Positions 38,242-48,700 of a stretch of DNA of 64,000 bases are shown in pieces. The translations under genes and the position numbers were made by a program. Under the pieces are notes generated by a model that had not been told where the DNA came from, made no database searches, and saw only the letters and a program-made list of their open reading frames with translations. The stretch's first letter is position 1. Each line of letters begins with the position of its first letter. Source of the DNA: Clostridiales bacterium (lineage in GTDB: Bacteria > Bacillota > Clostridia > Saccharofermentanales > Saccharofermentanaceae); the NCBI GenBank assembly GCA_017551865.1, contig JAFZKB010000029.1:62001-126000 (forward strand). Direction: 5' to 3'.

Positions 38242-40275
38242 ATGAAGAATTATCCCGTGCCGCTTAGTAAATCCGACCTGATGTCGGTCGAAAGTCCCGC
38301 CAGATATGTCGGCGGGGAGTTTAATGCTGTCATCAAGGAAGACATGATGGAGCAGCTGGAGAAGACGGGCCGCACGGACTATGTGCGATTCGCATTCTGC
38401 TTCCCGGATATCTACGAGATCGGCATGAGCAACCTTGCTCTTCAGATCCTCTATCACGTGTTAAACGAGAGTGATTTCGTTGCATGTGAACGCGCCTTTT
38501 CGCCGTGGTTCGATATGGATAAGATCCTAAGGGAGAAGGATATTCCGCTATATTCTCAGGAGACGAAGACGCCGCTTTGCGATTTTGATATCCTCGGTTT
38601 CACGCTCGGCTACGAGATGTGCTACACCAATGTGCTACAGATGTTAGATCTCGGGCGGATCCCTCTTCTGACCAAAGACAGAGGCGAGGACGATCCGGTC
38701 ATCTGCTGCGGCGGTCCGTGCGCGTATAACGTCGAGCCGATGGCGGACTTTTTCGATATCGCCATGATGGGCGAGGGCGAGGAGATGATCCTCGAGCTTT
38801 GCGAAAAGATCCGAGAATATAAACTTTCGAAAAACACCGATCATCCGATGACACGCGCTGAGCTTCTCCGGAACTGTGATGCGATCGAAGGCATCTATGT
38901 CCCGTCGCTCTATGAAGTGTCCTATTCGAAAAGTTCCTGTCCCGGGCAGGGCTCCGAAGACGGAGACATCCCTGCGGGCGCTCACGTCAAGCCGATTTTC
39001 GACGACGTGAAAAAGACGATCAAAAAGCGCATCATCAAGGACCTGGATACCTGCACATACCCGACCTCGCCGGTCGTATCGAATATGCGTGTCGTCCACG
39101 ACCGCTCCTATCTCGAAGTCTTCCGCGGCTGTATCCGCGGCTGCCGCTTCTGCCAGGCAGGATTCATCTACCGTCCGGTAAGAGAGAAGTCGGTAGAAGT
39201 CCTCTGTGAGCAGGGCAGGCTCCTTGAGAAGAACACGGGCTACGATGAGATGGGACTTCTTTCACTGGCCACGTCCGACTATACGAAATTCCCGGAACTT
39301 GCCGAGAATCTTCTTTCGACATTCGAAGGGCATCACACGAGCCTTTCACTTCCGTCTCTTCGTCTCGATTCTTTTTCTCTCGATCTTATGGAAAAGGTCC
39401 AGAGCACGAGAAAGTCGGGCCTTACGTTCGCGCCGGAGGCGGGTACGCAGCGTCTTCGCGATGTCATCAACAAAAACATTAAAGAAGAGGATATCTTCTC
39501 GGCGCTCCGATTGGCCTTCATGGGCGGCTGGAGCACGGTAAAACTGTACTTTATGCTCGGTCTTCCGACCGAGACAGACGAGGATGTCCTCGGGATCGCA
39601 GATCTTGCTTCGCGTATCGAAAAGCTCTATTACGATATCGGAAGAGAGACGGGCCAGAAGATGCGAAGACTCGAGATCACGGTCAGTACGTCGCTTTTCA
39701 TTCCGAAGCCGTTTACGCCTTTTCAGTGGGAACCGCAGAACAGTAAAGAGGAACTCATGCGAAAGCAAAGGCTTCTCAAAGACCATATCCGCAGCAGGAA
39801 CATCCGCTATGCATGGCATGATTTTGATTCTTCCGTATGGGAGGTCGTGCTCGCGCGTGGCGACAGACGTCTGGCGCCGGTCCTCCTCGAGGGTTATAAG
39901 GCGGGGCATTTCTTCGATGCCTGGGACGATCATTTCCGCTTCGGTGAGTGGGTCGAGATATTAGAAAAGCACGGCATGAAGATCGAAGATTTTTCCAGAG
40001 AATATTCCGAGGAGGAGATCCTTGCCTGGGACCACGTGAGTGTGGGTGTCAGCAAGAAGTTCCTGCTTTCGGAAAGACATAAGGCGCACGAGGAGACGAC
40101 CACACCATCCTGCCGCGAGCACTGCTCCGGCTGCGGAGCCGCAACCTGGGGCGTCGGCGAATGCTTCGCGAAAAGGACCGCGCCTGCGGGATCCGCCGGC
40201 ACGGCCCCGGCAGAAGACGCGCCCGCCGAAAATGCAGGCGAAGACGCTTCTTCGGTGGAAGGAGGTGACGCCTGA
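38242..40275 (+). CDS. B12-binding-domain radical SAM protein (TIGR03960)
   Basis: A 677-residue protein of the TIGR03960 type. The N terminus resembles the B12-binding fold (DYVRFAFCFPDIYEIGMSNLAL ... begins before residue 60). The radical SAM cluster motif CIRGCRFC is at residues 297-304. A C-terminal cysteine cluster (HCSGCG ... GVGEC) near 630 could hold another metal site. The last ~35 residues are an Ala/Pro/Glu-rich tail. The reaction is unknown; family members pair with a DUF2344 protein, as here. It overlaps that gene by 1 base. In many Firmicutes the pair lies next to rplU-prp-rpmA; here it is 20 kb away. Confidence 0.88.
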   Translation: MKNYPVPLSKSDLMSVESPARYVGGEFNAVIKEDMMEQLEKTGRTDYVRFAFCFPDIYEIGMSNLALQILYHVLNESDFVACERAFSPWFDMDKILREKDIPLYSQETKTPLCDFDILGFTLGYEMCYTNVLQMLDLGRIPLLTKDRGEDDPVICCGGPCAYNVEPMADFFDIAMMGEGEEMILELCEKIREYKLSKNTDHPMTRAELLRNCDAIEGIYVPSLYEVSYSKSSCPGQGSEDGDIPAGAHVKPIFDDVKKTIKKRIIKDLDTCTYPTSPVVSNMRVVHDRSYLEVFRGCIRGCRFCQAGFIYRPVREKSVEVLCEQGRLLEKNTGYDEMGLLSLATSDYTKFPELAENLLSTFEGHHTSLSLPSLRLDSFSLDLMEKVQSTRKSGLTFAPEAGTQRLRDVINKNIKEEDIFSALRLAFMGGWSTVKLYFMLGLPTETDEDVLGIADLASRIEKLYYDIGRETGQKMRRLEITVSTSLFIPKPFTPFQWEPQNSKEELMRKQRLLKDHIRSRNIRYAWHDFDSSVWEVVLARGDRRLAPVLLEGYKAGHFFDAWDDHFRFGEWVEILEKHGMKIEDFSREYSEEEILAWDHVSVGVSKKFLLSERHKAHEETTTPSCREHCSGCGAATWGVGECFAKRTAPAGSAGTAPAEDAPAENAGEDASSVEGGDA

Positions 40276-41009
40276 TGCTGCAAAGTGAACGCGAAAAGAT
40301 GATGACCATGCAGCCGCACCAGACGGCCTATGTCCAGCGGGCCAGCTTCGTGCGGGAAGGCGCAACGACTTTCCTTGGGCATCTCGACCTCATGACCTGC
40401 TTTGAAAGAGCCGCCAGAAGGGCAGAGCTCCCGATCCTTTATTCTCAGGGCTATAACCCCCGTCCCATGATGGTCTTCGCGCTTCCTTTAGGTGTCGGCA
40501 TTGAGACGAGGTGTGACTATCTCGACGTATCTCTGAACCGCCCCTACGATGCGGATCTTTTCGTAAAGGAACTGAATGATTATCTTCCTGACGGGCTTCG
40601 GATCTTAAAGTCGAAGGCGATCCCGGAACCGAAGGACAGCATCATGTCGATCGTAACGACGGCCTTTTACCGCTTCGAGGTCAAAGGGATCCGCGAAGCG
40701 ATGAAAAAAGCGATGGGTGAGGAGACACTGATCGTGACGAAGATCGCCAAGGGAAAAGAGAAGCAGACGGATATCCGTCCGCTTCTGATCTCGCTTTCGC
40801 AGGCCAGCGACGGGGATCCAGACAGCGTGGAATTCTATGCGTTTGCCGGCTCCGAAAAAAACGTCAGACCGGATCTGATCTTAGGAAGCTTAAGTAGATA
40901 CTGCGGCATGGATCCGGAAAAAGCGGAGAACGCAAGAGTTATCCGTCTCGGTCTTTTCTCCGGGGAATATCCGCGCATCGTTCCCATCTCGGACGTGGAG
41001 GTGCGGTAA
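40275..41009 (+). CDS. DUF2344 radical-SAM-associated protein (TIGR03936)
   Basis: A 244-residue protein with the DUF2344 core: FVREGATTFLGHLDLM near the N terminus, RAELPILYSQGYNPRP and the FALPLGVGIET segment. It is the usual partner of the radical SAM protein just upstream and may present a substrate to it. The start codon overlaps the upstream stop (TGATG) and has GGAGGTGA, so the two proteins are made together. Molecular role unknown. Confidence 0.88.
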   Translation: MLQSEREKMMTMQPHQTAYVQRASFVREGATTFLGHLDLMTCFERAARRAELPILYSQGYNPRPMMVFALPLGVGIETRCDYLDVSLNRPYDADLFVKELNDYLPDGLRILKSKAIPEPKDSIMSIVTTAFYRFEVKGIREAMKKAMGEETLIVTKIAKGKEKQTDIRPLLISLSQASDGDPDSVEFYAFAGSEKNVRPDLILGSLSRYCGMDPEKAENARVIRLGLFSGEYPRIVPISDVEVR

Positions 41010-41021
41010 ATCACGCCTACA

Positions 41022-41050
41022 TTGTTTTTTAGCGCGGTTTCGTGTATGAT
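41022..41050 (+). promoter_or_regulatory. Promoter of the MarR-acpP-kinase unit
   Basis: TTGTTT (41022-41027), 17-bp spacer, TATGAT (41045-41050). It overlaps the first possible start codon (GTG at 41042), which supports the later start of the MarR gene. Confidence 0.65.
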
Positions 41051-41080
41051 TTTCTTATGTGTGAAAGAGGGGATAATAAG

Positions 41081-41578
41081 ATGGATGCGGTAGAGAAAGA
41101 TTTCGCGGAAAGCCTGCTTCATATATTCGACAACGTTCTGCTTACAGAGGAAATGGCTCTTTCGAAAGGCTATTTTTCCGATCTTTCCATCGCGGAACTG
41201 CATACCCTCAATGCCATAGGTCCTTATGAGGCCAGAACGATGACCGAGACGGCGAATATCCTCGGCATTACGATCGGCACACTGACGGTCGCGGTCGACC
41301 GCCTCGTGAAGAAAAAATATGTCGAGCGCCAGAGAGATACGAAGGACAGACGTATCGTCCGCATCTCCCTGACCCGCCAGGGAAAACTCGCGTACCGCAT
41401 GCATTCCAAGTTCCACAGAGTCCTCGTCAAGCGTATCATGGACCCGCTCTCGGAAGAAGAGAGGAAGATCCTTACAAGAACGATCACGGAGATCGATTCT
41501 TTTGTCGAGGAACAGTATAAGAAGTACAGCAGCGGAGAACAGTATAAGAAGATCGTCCGTGACGATACGGAGGTATGA
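41081..41578 (+). CDS. MarR-family regulator, possibly FabT-like
   Basis: Start at 41081 with AGAGGGGAT upstream. The 165-residue protein has the MarR winged helix (LSIAELHTLNAIG, LGITIGTLTVAVDRLVKKKYVER) and the wing RDTKDRRIVRISLT. It is 1 bp upstream of an acyl carrier protein gene and in a lipid-gene block, which resembles the FabT regulators of fatty acid synthesis; that link is by context only. It probably represses its own operon. Confidence 0.88.
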   Translation: MDAVEKDFAESLLHIFDNVLLTEEMALSKGYFSDLSIAELHTLNAIGPYEARTMTETANILGITIGTLTVAVDRLVKKKYVERQRDTKDRRIVRISLTRQGKLAYRMHSKFHRVLVKRIMDPLSEEERKILTRTITEIDSFVEEQYKKYSSGEQYKKIVRDDTEV

Positions 41579-41579
41579 T

Positions 41580-41885
41580 ATGGATAACTCGAAGAAAAAG
41601 ACGGTAGAGCCTTCGGAAGAGGGCGGAAAGCCAGCAGCAGGCTTCGACAGAAAAGAGATCTTCGATGTCTTAAGCTCTATGCTTTCGGAACTTCTGGATA
41701 TGAAGAAAGAGTCCTTTTCGGAAGATACCATGATCTTCGAAGAATTGCCTCTGGATTCGCTTCAGCTCTATGAACTGGTCGTGGATCTCGAAGAGAAGTT
41801 CTCTATCCGGATCCCCGATGAAGCCATCGAGAAGATCCAGTCCGTCGGCGATGTGGTGGACATGATCGCCAATGCGGAAAAATAA
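41580..41885 (+). CDS. acpP: Acyl carrier protein with N-terminal extension
   Basis: A 101-residue protein whose C-terminal ~77 residues form an ACP: Ser60 in LPLDSLQLYELV is the phosphopantetheine site, followed by DLEEKFSIRIPDEAIEKI. The first ~24 residues are a charged, flexible extension not found in standard ACP. The start overlaps the MarR end (ATGATATG) with GGAGG upstream. It carries acyl chains, probably for the phospholipid genes nearby. No fatty acid synthase gene is adjacent, so it may be a specialised rather than the main ACP. Confidence 0.88.
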   Translation: MDNSKKKTVEPSEEGGKPAAGFDRKEIFDVLSSMLSELLDMKKESFSEDTMIFEELPLDSLQLYELVVDLEEKFSIRIPDEAIEKIQSVGDVVDMIANAEK

Positions 41886-41910
41886 GAAAACGACATAGCG
41901 GAGACGAACT

Positions 41911-42885
41911 TTGCAGTACATTTTCATCGTGAATTCGAATATCCATAAGAGACGGAAGAAGGCCCTCGAAAAGGCTGTAAATGGTCTTCCGCGGGATCTG
42001 CGCTATAAGTCGAATGTCGTCTATACCGAGCATGCCGGGCATGCGGAAGAACTGGCGGTCACCTATTCCGAGAAGTATGGTTCAGAGTGCATCATCTTCG
42101 CCTGCGGTGGAGATGGTACGGTCCACGAAGTGGCCAATGCACTGGCTTTCAGAAATTCCCCGATGGGGGTGATCCCGCTCGGGACCGGAAACGATTTTGC
42201 CCGGACGATCCTTCCGAAGGAGCTCTATAAGGATCCGCTTCAGATCTTAAGACGGCTCGAAAACCCGATGATCCAGCCGATCGATCTTCTGCGTATCGAC
42301 AGTTACGATTACCTCGGAAACCATCTTCCTTCCTGGAGCCGCTACAGCCTCAACATCGCTTCGATGGGCCTCGATACGCTCGTGCAGGCGAAGGCGAAGA
42401 GCATCGTGGCGAAGCATCCGAAGAGCCTTTTCTTCCGAAACAACGCCTATACTTTTGCGGCGATCTCCTGCCTTATGAACGGCTGGCGGTATGCCATGGA
42501 TTATTCGATCGAGCTCGAAACCGGTGAGATGATCGAAAAGAAAAATGTGTCCTATACGCTGGTTTCGATCTGTAACGGCAGATACTACGGCGGCGGTTTC
42601 TGTCCTGCTCCGGATGCCGAGATCAACGACGGAGTGTTAAATGTCTGCATCGTCGATCACATGTCGCGCGCGAAGGCCTTTTCGAGGCTGATGAAATATA
42701 AAAAAGGCAAGCACATCGGACAGCCGGGCTTTACCTTTTATCGTTCTACAAGTGGTATCTTCAATTCTCTGAACAGCAATATGCAGATGCAGGGAAACTA
42801 TGACGGCGAGGATTTCTTCGGACATAAAGTGAGATTCGAAGTCATCCCGCAGGCCATTCAGATGGCATTCTTTAGAGAAGATTAA
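41911..42885 (+). CDS. Diacylglycerol-kinase-family lipid kinase
   Basis: A 324-residue DagK/YegS-type kinase with the nucleotide loop CGGDGTVHEV, then PLGTGNDFAR, and the C-terminal NDGVLNVCIVDHMSRAK region. It phosphorylates diacylglycerol or a similar lipid at the inner membrane face. It starts with TTG after GCGGAGACG, 25 bp past the ACP gene, so it is in the same operon. Its last 14 bases overlap the end of the convergent plsC gene. Confidence 0.92.
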   Translation: MQYIFIVNSNIHKRRKKALEKAVNGLPRDLRYKSNVVYTEHAGHAEELAVTYSEKYGSECIIFACGGDGTVHEVANALAFRNSPMGVIPLGTGNDFARTILPKELYKDPLQILRRLENPMIQPIDLLRIDSYDYLGNHLPSWSRYSLNIASMGLDTLVQAKAKSIVAKHPKSLFFRNNAYTFAAISCLMNGWRYAMDYSIELETGEMIEKKNVSYTLVSICNGRYYGGGFCPAPDAEINDGVLNVCIVDHMSRAKAFSRLMKYKKGKHIGQPGFTFYRSTSGIFNSLNSNMQMQGNYDGEDFFGHKVRFEVIPQAIQMAFFRED

Positions 42886-43597
42886 CGTCCTTTGCTTCCA
42901 TCTCTTTCATCCAGGCATAGACGGCGTCGGTCATCTTATGCGCGTCGCGGTCGTAATCCTGTGGCATAAGCGGTTTCCCGAAATGGATCGTTATCCTCTT
43001 TTTTCTGTGGTTTTTCTTATCCCAGGTCTGCGGTCTCTTCATGTGACGGGACCAGGCCTGATAGCCGCCCTCAATATAGACGGGGAGAAGAGGGGAATTG
43101 GATTTCACGGAGATATATGCGGCACCGTCCTTAAACTCGGCGATGCGGCCGTCGGAGGTTCTGGTGCCTTCCGGATGAACAAGGATGATGTTTCCTTTCT
43201 CGACTTCCTTCTTCGCCTTGATGAGGCCTCTTACAGGATTGCCGAAACGGTCGACGGCGATACCTCTCCCGACGTGCATCATGACACGTCCGAGGCGGCC
43301 GTAGTTGGTCTCGAGATCGGAAGCGGCGAGGGCGCAGAAATACTTTCTGTGCTTTCTCGGGAGCTCACTCATGATCCACATGCCGTCGGCATAGGTCTGA
43401 TGGTTAGAGCAGATGACGTAAGGATTTGTCTCCGGGATGTTCTCCTTGCCGGCGCCGCGGAGCTTGACGAGGATACGGGTAATGGCCATCGACACGTGGT
43501 ACCAGAAAAAGCCGGTGAACCCGCGCGGTGTCGGATATTTATTATTCAGATCTTCTGTGGAATGCGAAGCTGAAGCTGTGTTTTCTTTCTCAGACAT
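42872..43597 (-). CDS. plsC: 1-acyl-sn-glycerol-3-phosphate acyltransferase
   Basis: A 241-residue PlsC-type acyltransferase with the HX4D motif NHQTYADG (His66, Asp71) and PEGTRTSDG. It acylates lysophosphatidate to phosphatidate at the membrane. GGAGAA precedes the ATG and a good promoter lies just upstream. The N-terminal ~25 residues are polar. Its 3' end overlaps the lipid kinase gene tail to tail. Confidence 0.92.
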   Translation of the reverse strand: MSEKENTASASHSTEDLNNKYPTPRGFTGFFWYHVSMAITRILVKLRGAGKENIPETNPYVICSNHQTYADGMWIMSELPRKHRKYFCALAASDLETNYGRLGRVMMHVGRGIAVDRFGNPVRGLIKAKKEVEKGNIILVHPEGTRTSDGRIAEFKDGAAYISVKSNSPLLPVYIEGGYQAWSRHMKRPQTWDKKNHRKKRITIHFGKPLMPQDYDRDAHKMTDAVYAWMKEMEAKDVNLL

Positions 43598-43633
43598 GAC
43601 CTATTCTCCTCATACCATTCTCTTCTCTACGAT

Positions 43634-43662
43634 ATGCTAGACCACATCAGGTAGAATGTCAA
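43634..43662 (-). promoter_or_regulatory. Promoter of plsC
   Basis: On the minus strand, TTGACA (complement of 43657-43662), 17-bp spacer, TAGCAT (complement of 43634-43639). Transcription would start near 43627, about 30 bases before the plsC start codon. Confidence 0.75.
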
Positions 43663-43859
43663 TTGATTTTCTACTATATTTTATAGATGAAGAAAGTCCT
43701 TTTTAGGGCGAAATGACAGGGGTTTTAATGAATTATTTTGATTTTCAAATAATTTTCCGAAAAGATAGACGATTTGAACAGAAAGTGGTATCATCTTTAA
43801 ATGCGTACAGTTGCGGTCGTCCGACCCTGTACGAACTTTTTCGCCGCTACGGAGGACTT

Positions 43860-45701
43860 ATGTCGAGCATAGTCGGAAAACCATTACATGAAGGCATTCG
43901 TTACGATACGATGCGTGACCTGATCCTGGGGTCCAAGGAGAAATTTGAGACCAGGGATGCTTTCATTTTCAGAAGAAAACCGAACGAGGCGGAGATCCAC
44001 AAGACCTACTTTGATTTCGCTTCGGATATTGAATATCTGGTCGAAGCCATCGATCTGAATGGCTTTGCCGGCAAGCATTTAGGTGTTGTCGGCGAGAACT
44101 CCTATGAGTGGATGGTCTCTTATTCCTCTATCCTTTCGAGCGGATCCGTCGGACTTCCTCTCGACCGTCTCCTGCCGGAGCACGAGCTGGTCAGTCTTCT
44201 GATCCGTGGCAAGGTGGATGTTCTTTTCTATCACCAGAAACATCACGAGATGATCATGAGTATCGCGAAGAATGCGGAAGAGACAGGCGTAAAGGTTTCA
44301 AAATACGTCTGCATGTGCACCGAGTACATCGCACCGAATCTCCCCTGGCCGGAAGACGATGAACGTTTCGTCGATATCAAGACCTGGCTTGCCGAAGGAA
44401 AAGAAGCGGTCGAGGGCGGCAAGAGCCTGATGCGTACGGCCGAGATCGATCCCGAGCAGACCCGGATCATCCTCTTTACGTCGGGTACGACGGCGATGAG
44501 TAAAGGCGTTATGCTCTCCCATAAGAACATCATGACCAATGTGTATGCGATCAGTACGATCCTGACACTTCGTCCGGGAGAGAGAGTCTTCTCGATCCTG
44601 CCACTGCACCACACCTTCGAGAATACCTGTGAATACTTCATGCTCTCGAGAGGCTGCTGCATCTGCTTCTCGGACGGCCTTCGATATATCGTGAAGAACC
44701 TGAATGAATGGCATGTCGAGGCATGTATCTCTGTGCCGCTTCTTTTCGAGAATATCCACGGAAAAATCAAGGACGGTATCAAGGAGTCAGGAAAGGAATC
44801 TCTGATCTCCGTGATGATCCCGGTCAGCAATTTCCTGAGAAAGTTTAAGATCGATCTTCGGAGAGTTTTCTTCAGCTCGATCATCAAAAAGCTCGGCGGA
44901 CATCTGCGCCTGATCGTTATCGGCGGCGCCGGCATCAGCAGAAACTATATTGAAGATTTCAATAACTGGGGATTTGAATTCCTCATGGGCTACGGTCTTA
45001 CGGAGACGTCTCCGGTAATCGCCGTAACAACGACGAAATACAATGTCTACGGCAGTGTCGGAAGACCGCTTACCGGCATTGAAGTGAAGATCGATACAGA
45101 CAGTCCGAAAATTGGGACAGTTGGTGAGATATTATCTAAGAGTGACTGTGTCATGCAGGGTTATTACGAGAATCCGGAAGCTACGGCAGAAGTGCTCGAA
45201 GAAGATGGATGGTTCCACACGGGCGATATGGGCTACCTCGATAAGAAGGGATGTCTGCATATCACCGGACGTGTGAAGTCGATGATCGTGCTTACCAACG
45301 GCAAGAAGGCTTTCCCGGAGGAGATGGAGTCCCTCGTGAACAACATCCCGGGTGTTAAGGAAGCCTTTGTCTGGGGCTGTAAGGACGATAAGGACGCAGT
45401 GGATATCTGCGCCAAGCTTCTCATCGACCGTAAGGTCATCGGTGAGAACCTTCCGATCCCGGATACCACCGCAGGAGATAACGCGGTGCGGGAATACTTG
45501 AGTGCGAAGATGAAGGAAGTCAACCGTCAGATGCCTTCGTATAAGGCGATCCACTATTTCGTCTTCTCGGAGACTGAGATGGTGAAGACGACGACTCTTA
45601 AGGTAAAACGTCCGGCAGAGCAGCAGGCGATCGAAGGCAAGCTTGCTGATGCCAATACGACGATGAAAGCAGCGAACGGACAGAATCTGGATACCCTCTA
45701 A
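43860..45701 (+). CDS. AMP-forming long-chain acyl-CoA (or acyl-ACP) ligase
   Basis: Start placed at 43860 because GGAGG lies 4 bases upstream and the family fold begins shortly after (MRDLILGSKEKF); frames opening at 43713 or 43728 would add about 45-50 unrelated residues. The 613-residue adenylate-forming enzyme has the P-loop LFTSGTTAMSKGVMLSH, the A5 region GYGLTETSPV and the A7-A8 hinge WFHTGDMGYLDKKG. It activates fatty acids with ATP. Next to an ACP and PlsC, it could charge ACP instead of CoA. It is followed after 20 bp by addB. Confidence 0.9.
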   Translation: MSSIVGKPLHEGIRYDTMRDLILGSKEKFETRDAFIFRRKPNEAEIHKTYFDFASDIEYLVEAIDLNGFAGKHLGVVGENSYEWMVSYSSILSSGSVGLPLDRLLPEHELVSLLIRGKVDVLFYHQKHHEMIMSIAKNAEETGVKVSKYVCMCTEYIAPNLPWPEDDERFVDIKTWLAEGKEAVEGGKSLMRTAEIDPEQTRIILFTSGTTAMSKGVMLSHKNIMTNVYAISTILTLRPGERVFSILPLHHTFENTCEYFMLSRGCCICFSDGLRYIVKNLNEWHVEACISVPLLFENIHGKIKDGIKESGKESLISVMIPVSNFLRKFKIDLRRVFFSSIIKKLGGHLRLIVIGGAGISRNYIEDFNNWGFEFLMGYGLTETSPVIAVTTTKYNVYGSVGRPLTGIEVKIDTDSPKIGTVGEILSKSDCVMQGYYENPEATAEVLEEDGWFHTGDMGYLDKKGCLHITGRVKSMIVLTNGKKAFPEEMESLVNNIPGVKEAFVWGCKDDKDAVDICAKLLIDRKVIGENLPIPDTTAGDNAVREYLSAKMKEVNRQMPSYKAIHYFVFSETEMVKTTTLKVKRPAEQQAIEGKLADANTTMKAANGQNLDTL

Positions 45702-45721
45702 TACATAAGGAGGTCGATACC

Positions 45722-48700
45722 ATGGCGTTTCATTTGCTTTACGGCGAGCATCCTATCTCGCTTCTGGATACCTGTCTTTCACGGATCTGTGAAGAGGCCG
45801 TGAGATGGCCGACGCGCCGCGGGTATATTATCGTCCCGGAGAAAATGAAAGCGGAAGTGGAACGCCGCTATATCGAGATCCTTCAGGAGAAGAAGGGCGG
45901 CAAAGGCGCATCGTCCGCGTTCATGATGATCGACGTCGTCAGTTTCTCCCGTTTTGCCTACCGTGTGTTAAGTGAAGTCGGCGGCATGGGCGGCAAGTCT
46001 TTAAGCCCGGCAGCCCGTTCGATCCTGATCCACAGAATTCTTTCCGAATATAAAGATGAACTGGAAGTCCTCGGCAATTTTGCTGACCGTGTAGGTTTTG
46101 TCGCACAGCTCGATGAAGTCCTCGGAGACTTTTACCGTTACGGCATCACAGGGGAGATGCTCGAGGAACTCGATCTTTCCGGCGAGAGTCCCCTTACGGC
46201 AAGTAAGATCCATGATTTCGGAAAACTCATTCATAAGCTCGATGAGCTTAGAGAGCAGATGGGATATGCCCCCGAGCGCGATTCCATGAAAAGGTTAGAC
46301 GAGGTCTTACAGCTCTTTATGGAGGAGGATCCGAAGACAAAGGAGTGGCCGCTGTCGCGCCTTTCTTTCCTAAGGGATGCTTCCTGCTGGATCTTAGGCT
46401 TCGGCGAGACCCGAAACTTCACTCCTGAAGAGTTTAACATTGTTACAAAGCTTGCATCTGTCGCCTCGAAGGTCACTATGACCTGTGTGGGAAGTTCGGT
46501 CACGAAAGAAGAGATGGGCGAGGATATCTGCCATTTCGGAGAGAAGACGATCCGGGATATTCTTAAGGTCCTGCCCTTGGATTCGTCCGAAAAAGTTGGC
46601 CCGGTAAAGGGGAGAAATGCTGCGCTCTGGACGCTTTCTGCCGACTATGCGAGCCGTTCCTGCAAAGTCTGGGAGGACCTCGATGTTCCCTGTGAGATCA
46701 AGGTATTCCGTCAGATCTCGGATGAACTGGAATATGTGGCGGCGCGCATCAAGGAGGCCGTGCAGTTCCAGGGCCTTCGCTACCGGGACATCACGGTCGT
46801 CATGTGCGATATGGAGCAGTATAGTACGAACCTGCACGCAGCTTTTTCCCGATATGGTCTCGATGTATTCGTGGATTCAAAGCAGCCGCTTATGGGCACG
46901 ATTTGGACGCGTTATCTGACGTCGATCCTCGACATAGCGCTTTACCGCTGGGACATCCCTTCCGTGATCTCTTATCTCAAGTCCGGTTTCGTGACGGTCG
47001 AGACCGACCTGATCCTCAAGTTTGAAAACTTCTGTCTGGCACATGGCATCAAGGGGAAAAAGAAGATGCTGTCGTGTGATAAGTTCGTCTCTACGATCTC
47101 CGAGAAGAATGTCGTAAAAGAGGTACTGCCGGTCCTTTCCAAGCTTTCCGAAGAGCTTTCGGCCTTGGAGAAGGCAAAGACCTGTAAGGAACGTGCCGCA
47201 GCGCTTCACGATATGGTCTTCGGGCAGAAGGAGACTGTCGAATACTTTATCGATGAGTGGCAGAAGGCCGGGAACCAGCAGGCGGCTCTTGCCCTTGCGC
47301 TTTCCTATAACTACGCGGACGAAGCCCTCCTTGCCATGACGCAGGAACTCGGAGATTTTCCGATCTCGCTTGGCAACTTCAAGGAGGCGCTCCTTTCGGC
47401 ACTGGAGAGCAAGACCTTAAACGCCATTCCTTCCTATGTCGATCAGGTGACCATTACGACACCGTCCAATGCTTACCGCCGTCCCTGCCGGATGATGTTT
47501 ATCGTCGGTGCATCGAGAAAGAACTTCCCGTACACCTCTCCTTCCGAAGGATATCTCCGGAACAGAGAGAGAACGCTTCTTTCCGAGAAGCTCTCGATGG
47601 AATTTCCGAACCATGCGAAGGACCAGGCGTATGCGGATTTCTTTACCGCCTATGCGCTCCTTGACGCGCCCTCCGAGCGATTGATCTTCACGATCCAGAA
47701 TTCCGTGGAACCGTCGTCCGTGATACTGTTTCTTCGCGATACCTATCCCAGGATCGGCAGCGAAGTCCTTCACCACCTGTCTCTTTCCGATCCGCGTGTA
47801 CTGATCCGTTCGAAGATGGAAGACTACCTGCGTGAAGTCGTCTCCGGAAGACTTAAGGTCTCCGATAAAGAATATGAGGAGGCCGTGCAGATCTGGAAGA
47901 CCTATTTCGACGCATCTGATCTTTCCAGAGAGAATAAGGCGAAAACAGAGCTTACGATCGGGAAAGACCAGATGGACAGAAGATACGGCGATAAGCTCCT
48001 GATGAGCGTGTCCTCGGTCGAGAGCTATGTGTACTGCCCGTACCACTACTTCTGTGAGAAGGTCCTTCACATAAAGGAAAGAGAGATCCAGCAGGTCCAG
48101 GCCACCGAGATGGGTTCTCTGGCCCATACTGTAATGGAGAGGGCGCTGACGGAGTTCCGGGATGCGTATAAGAAAGCAGAGACAGAAGAGCAGAAAGCGA
48201 TGGTCCTTCTGTCTTTCCGAAACAAAGATAAATACGAATGGAGCCGGGATCTCCTTCTGGCCGCGCAGGAAGAGGAACACTATGCGTACTGCGATGATCC
48301 GGCACTGAAAATGTCGGCGGATACGAAACTTCTTTCGGGCACATCTGAGACGCTGGCCATGATCTTTTCGAAAATGGATCCGGAAAAGAATATGCCGACC
48401 GTTTTCGAGTGGCATTTCGGCGGGGATTCGATCCCCGGATATGACATGCCTCTTAAAGATGGGCGGGTCGTGACTTTTAACGGGACGATCGACCGTGTCG
48501 ATGTAAACGAAAAGGAGAAGAAGTTCAATATCCTCGACTATAAGACCGGCAACAAATCGATCGATTATGATGCGCTTTATGCGGGCTCAAGCGTGCAGCT
48601 GCCGTCGTATATGCATGTTTATGATTCTCAGCATCCGGAGGTCGAACCGGACGGGGTCTCGTATATCCATGTGGCGAGTCTGAAGAAGAGAAGCAAGGGC

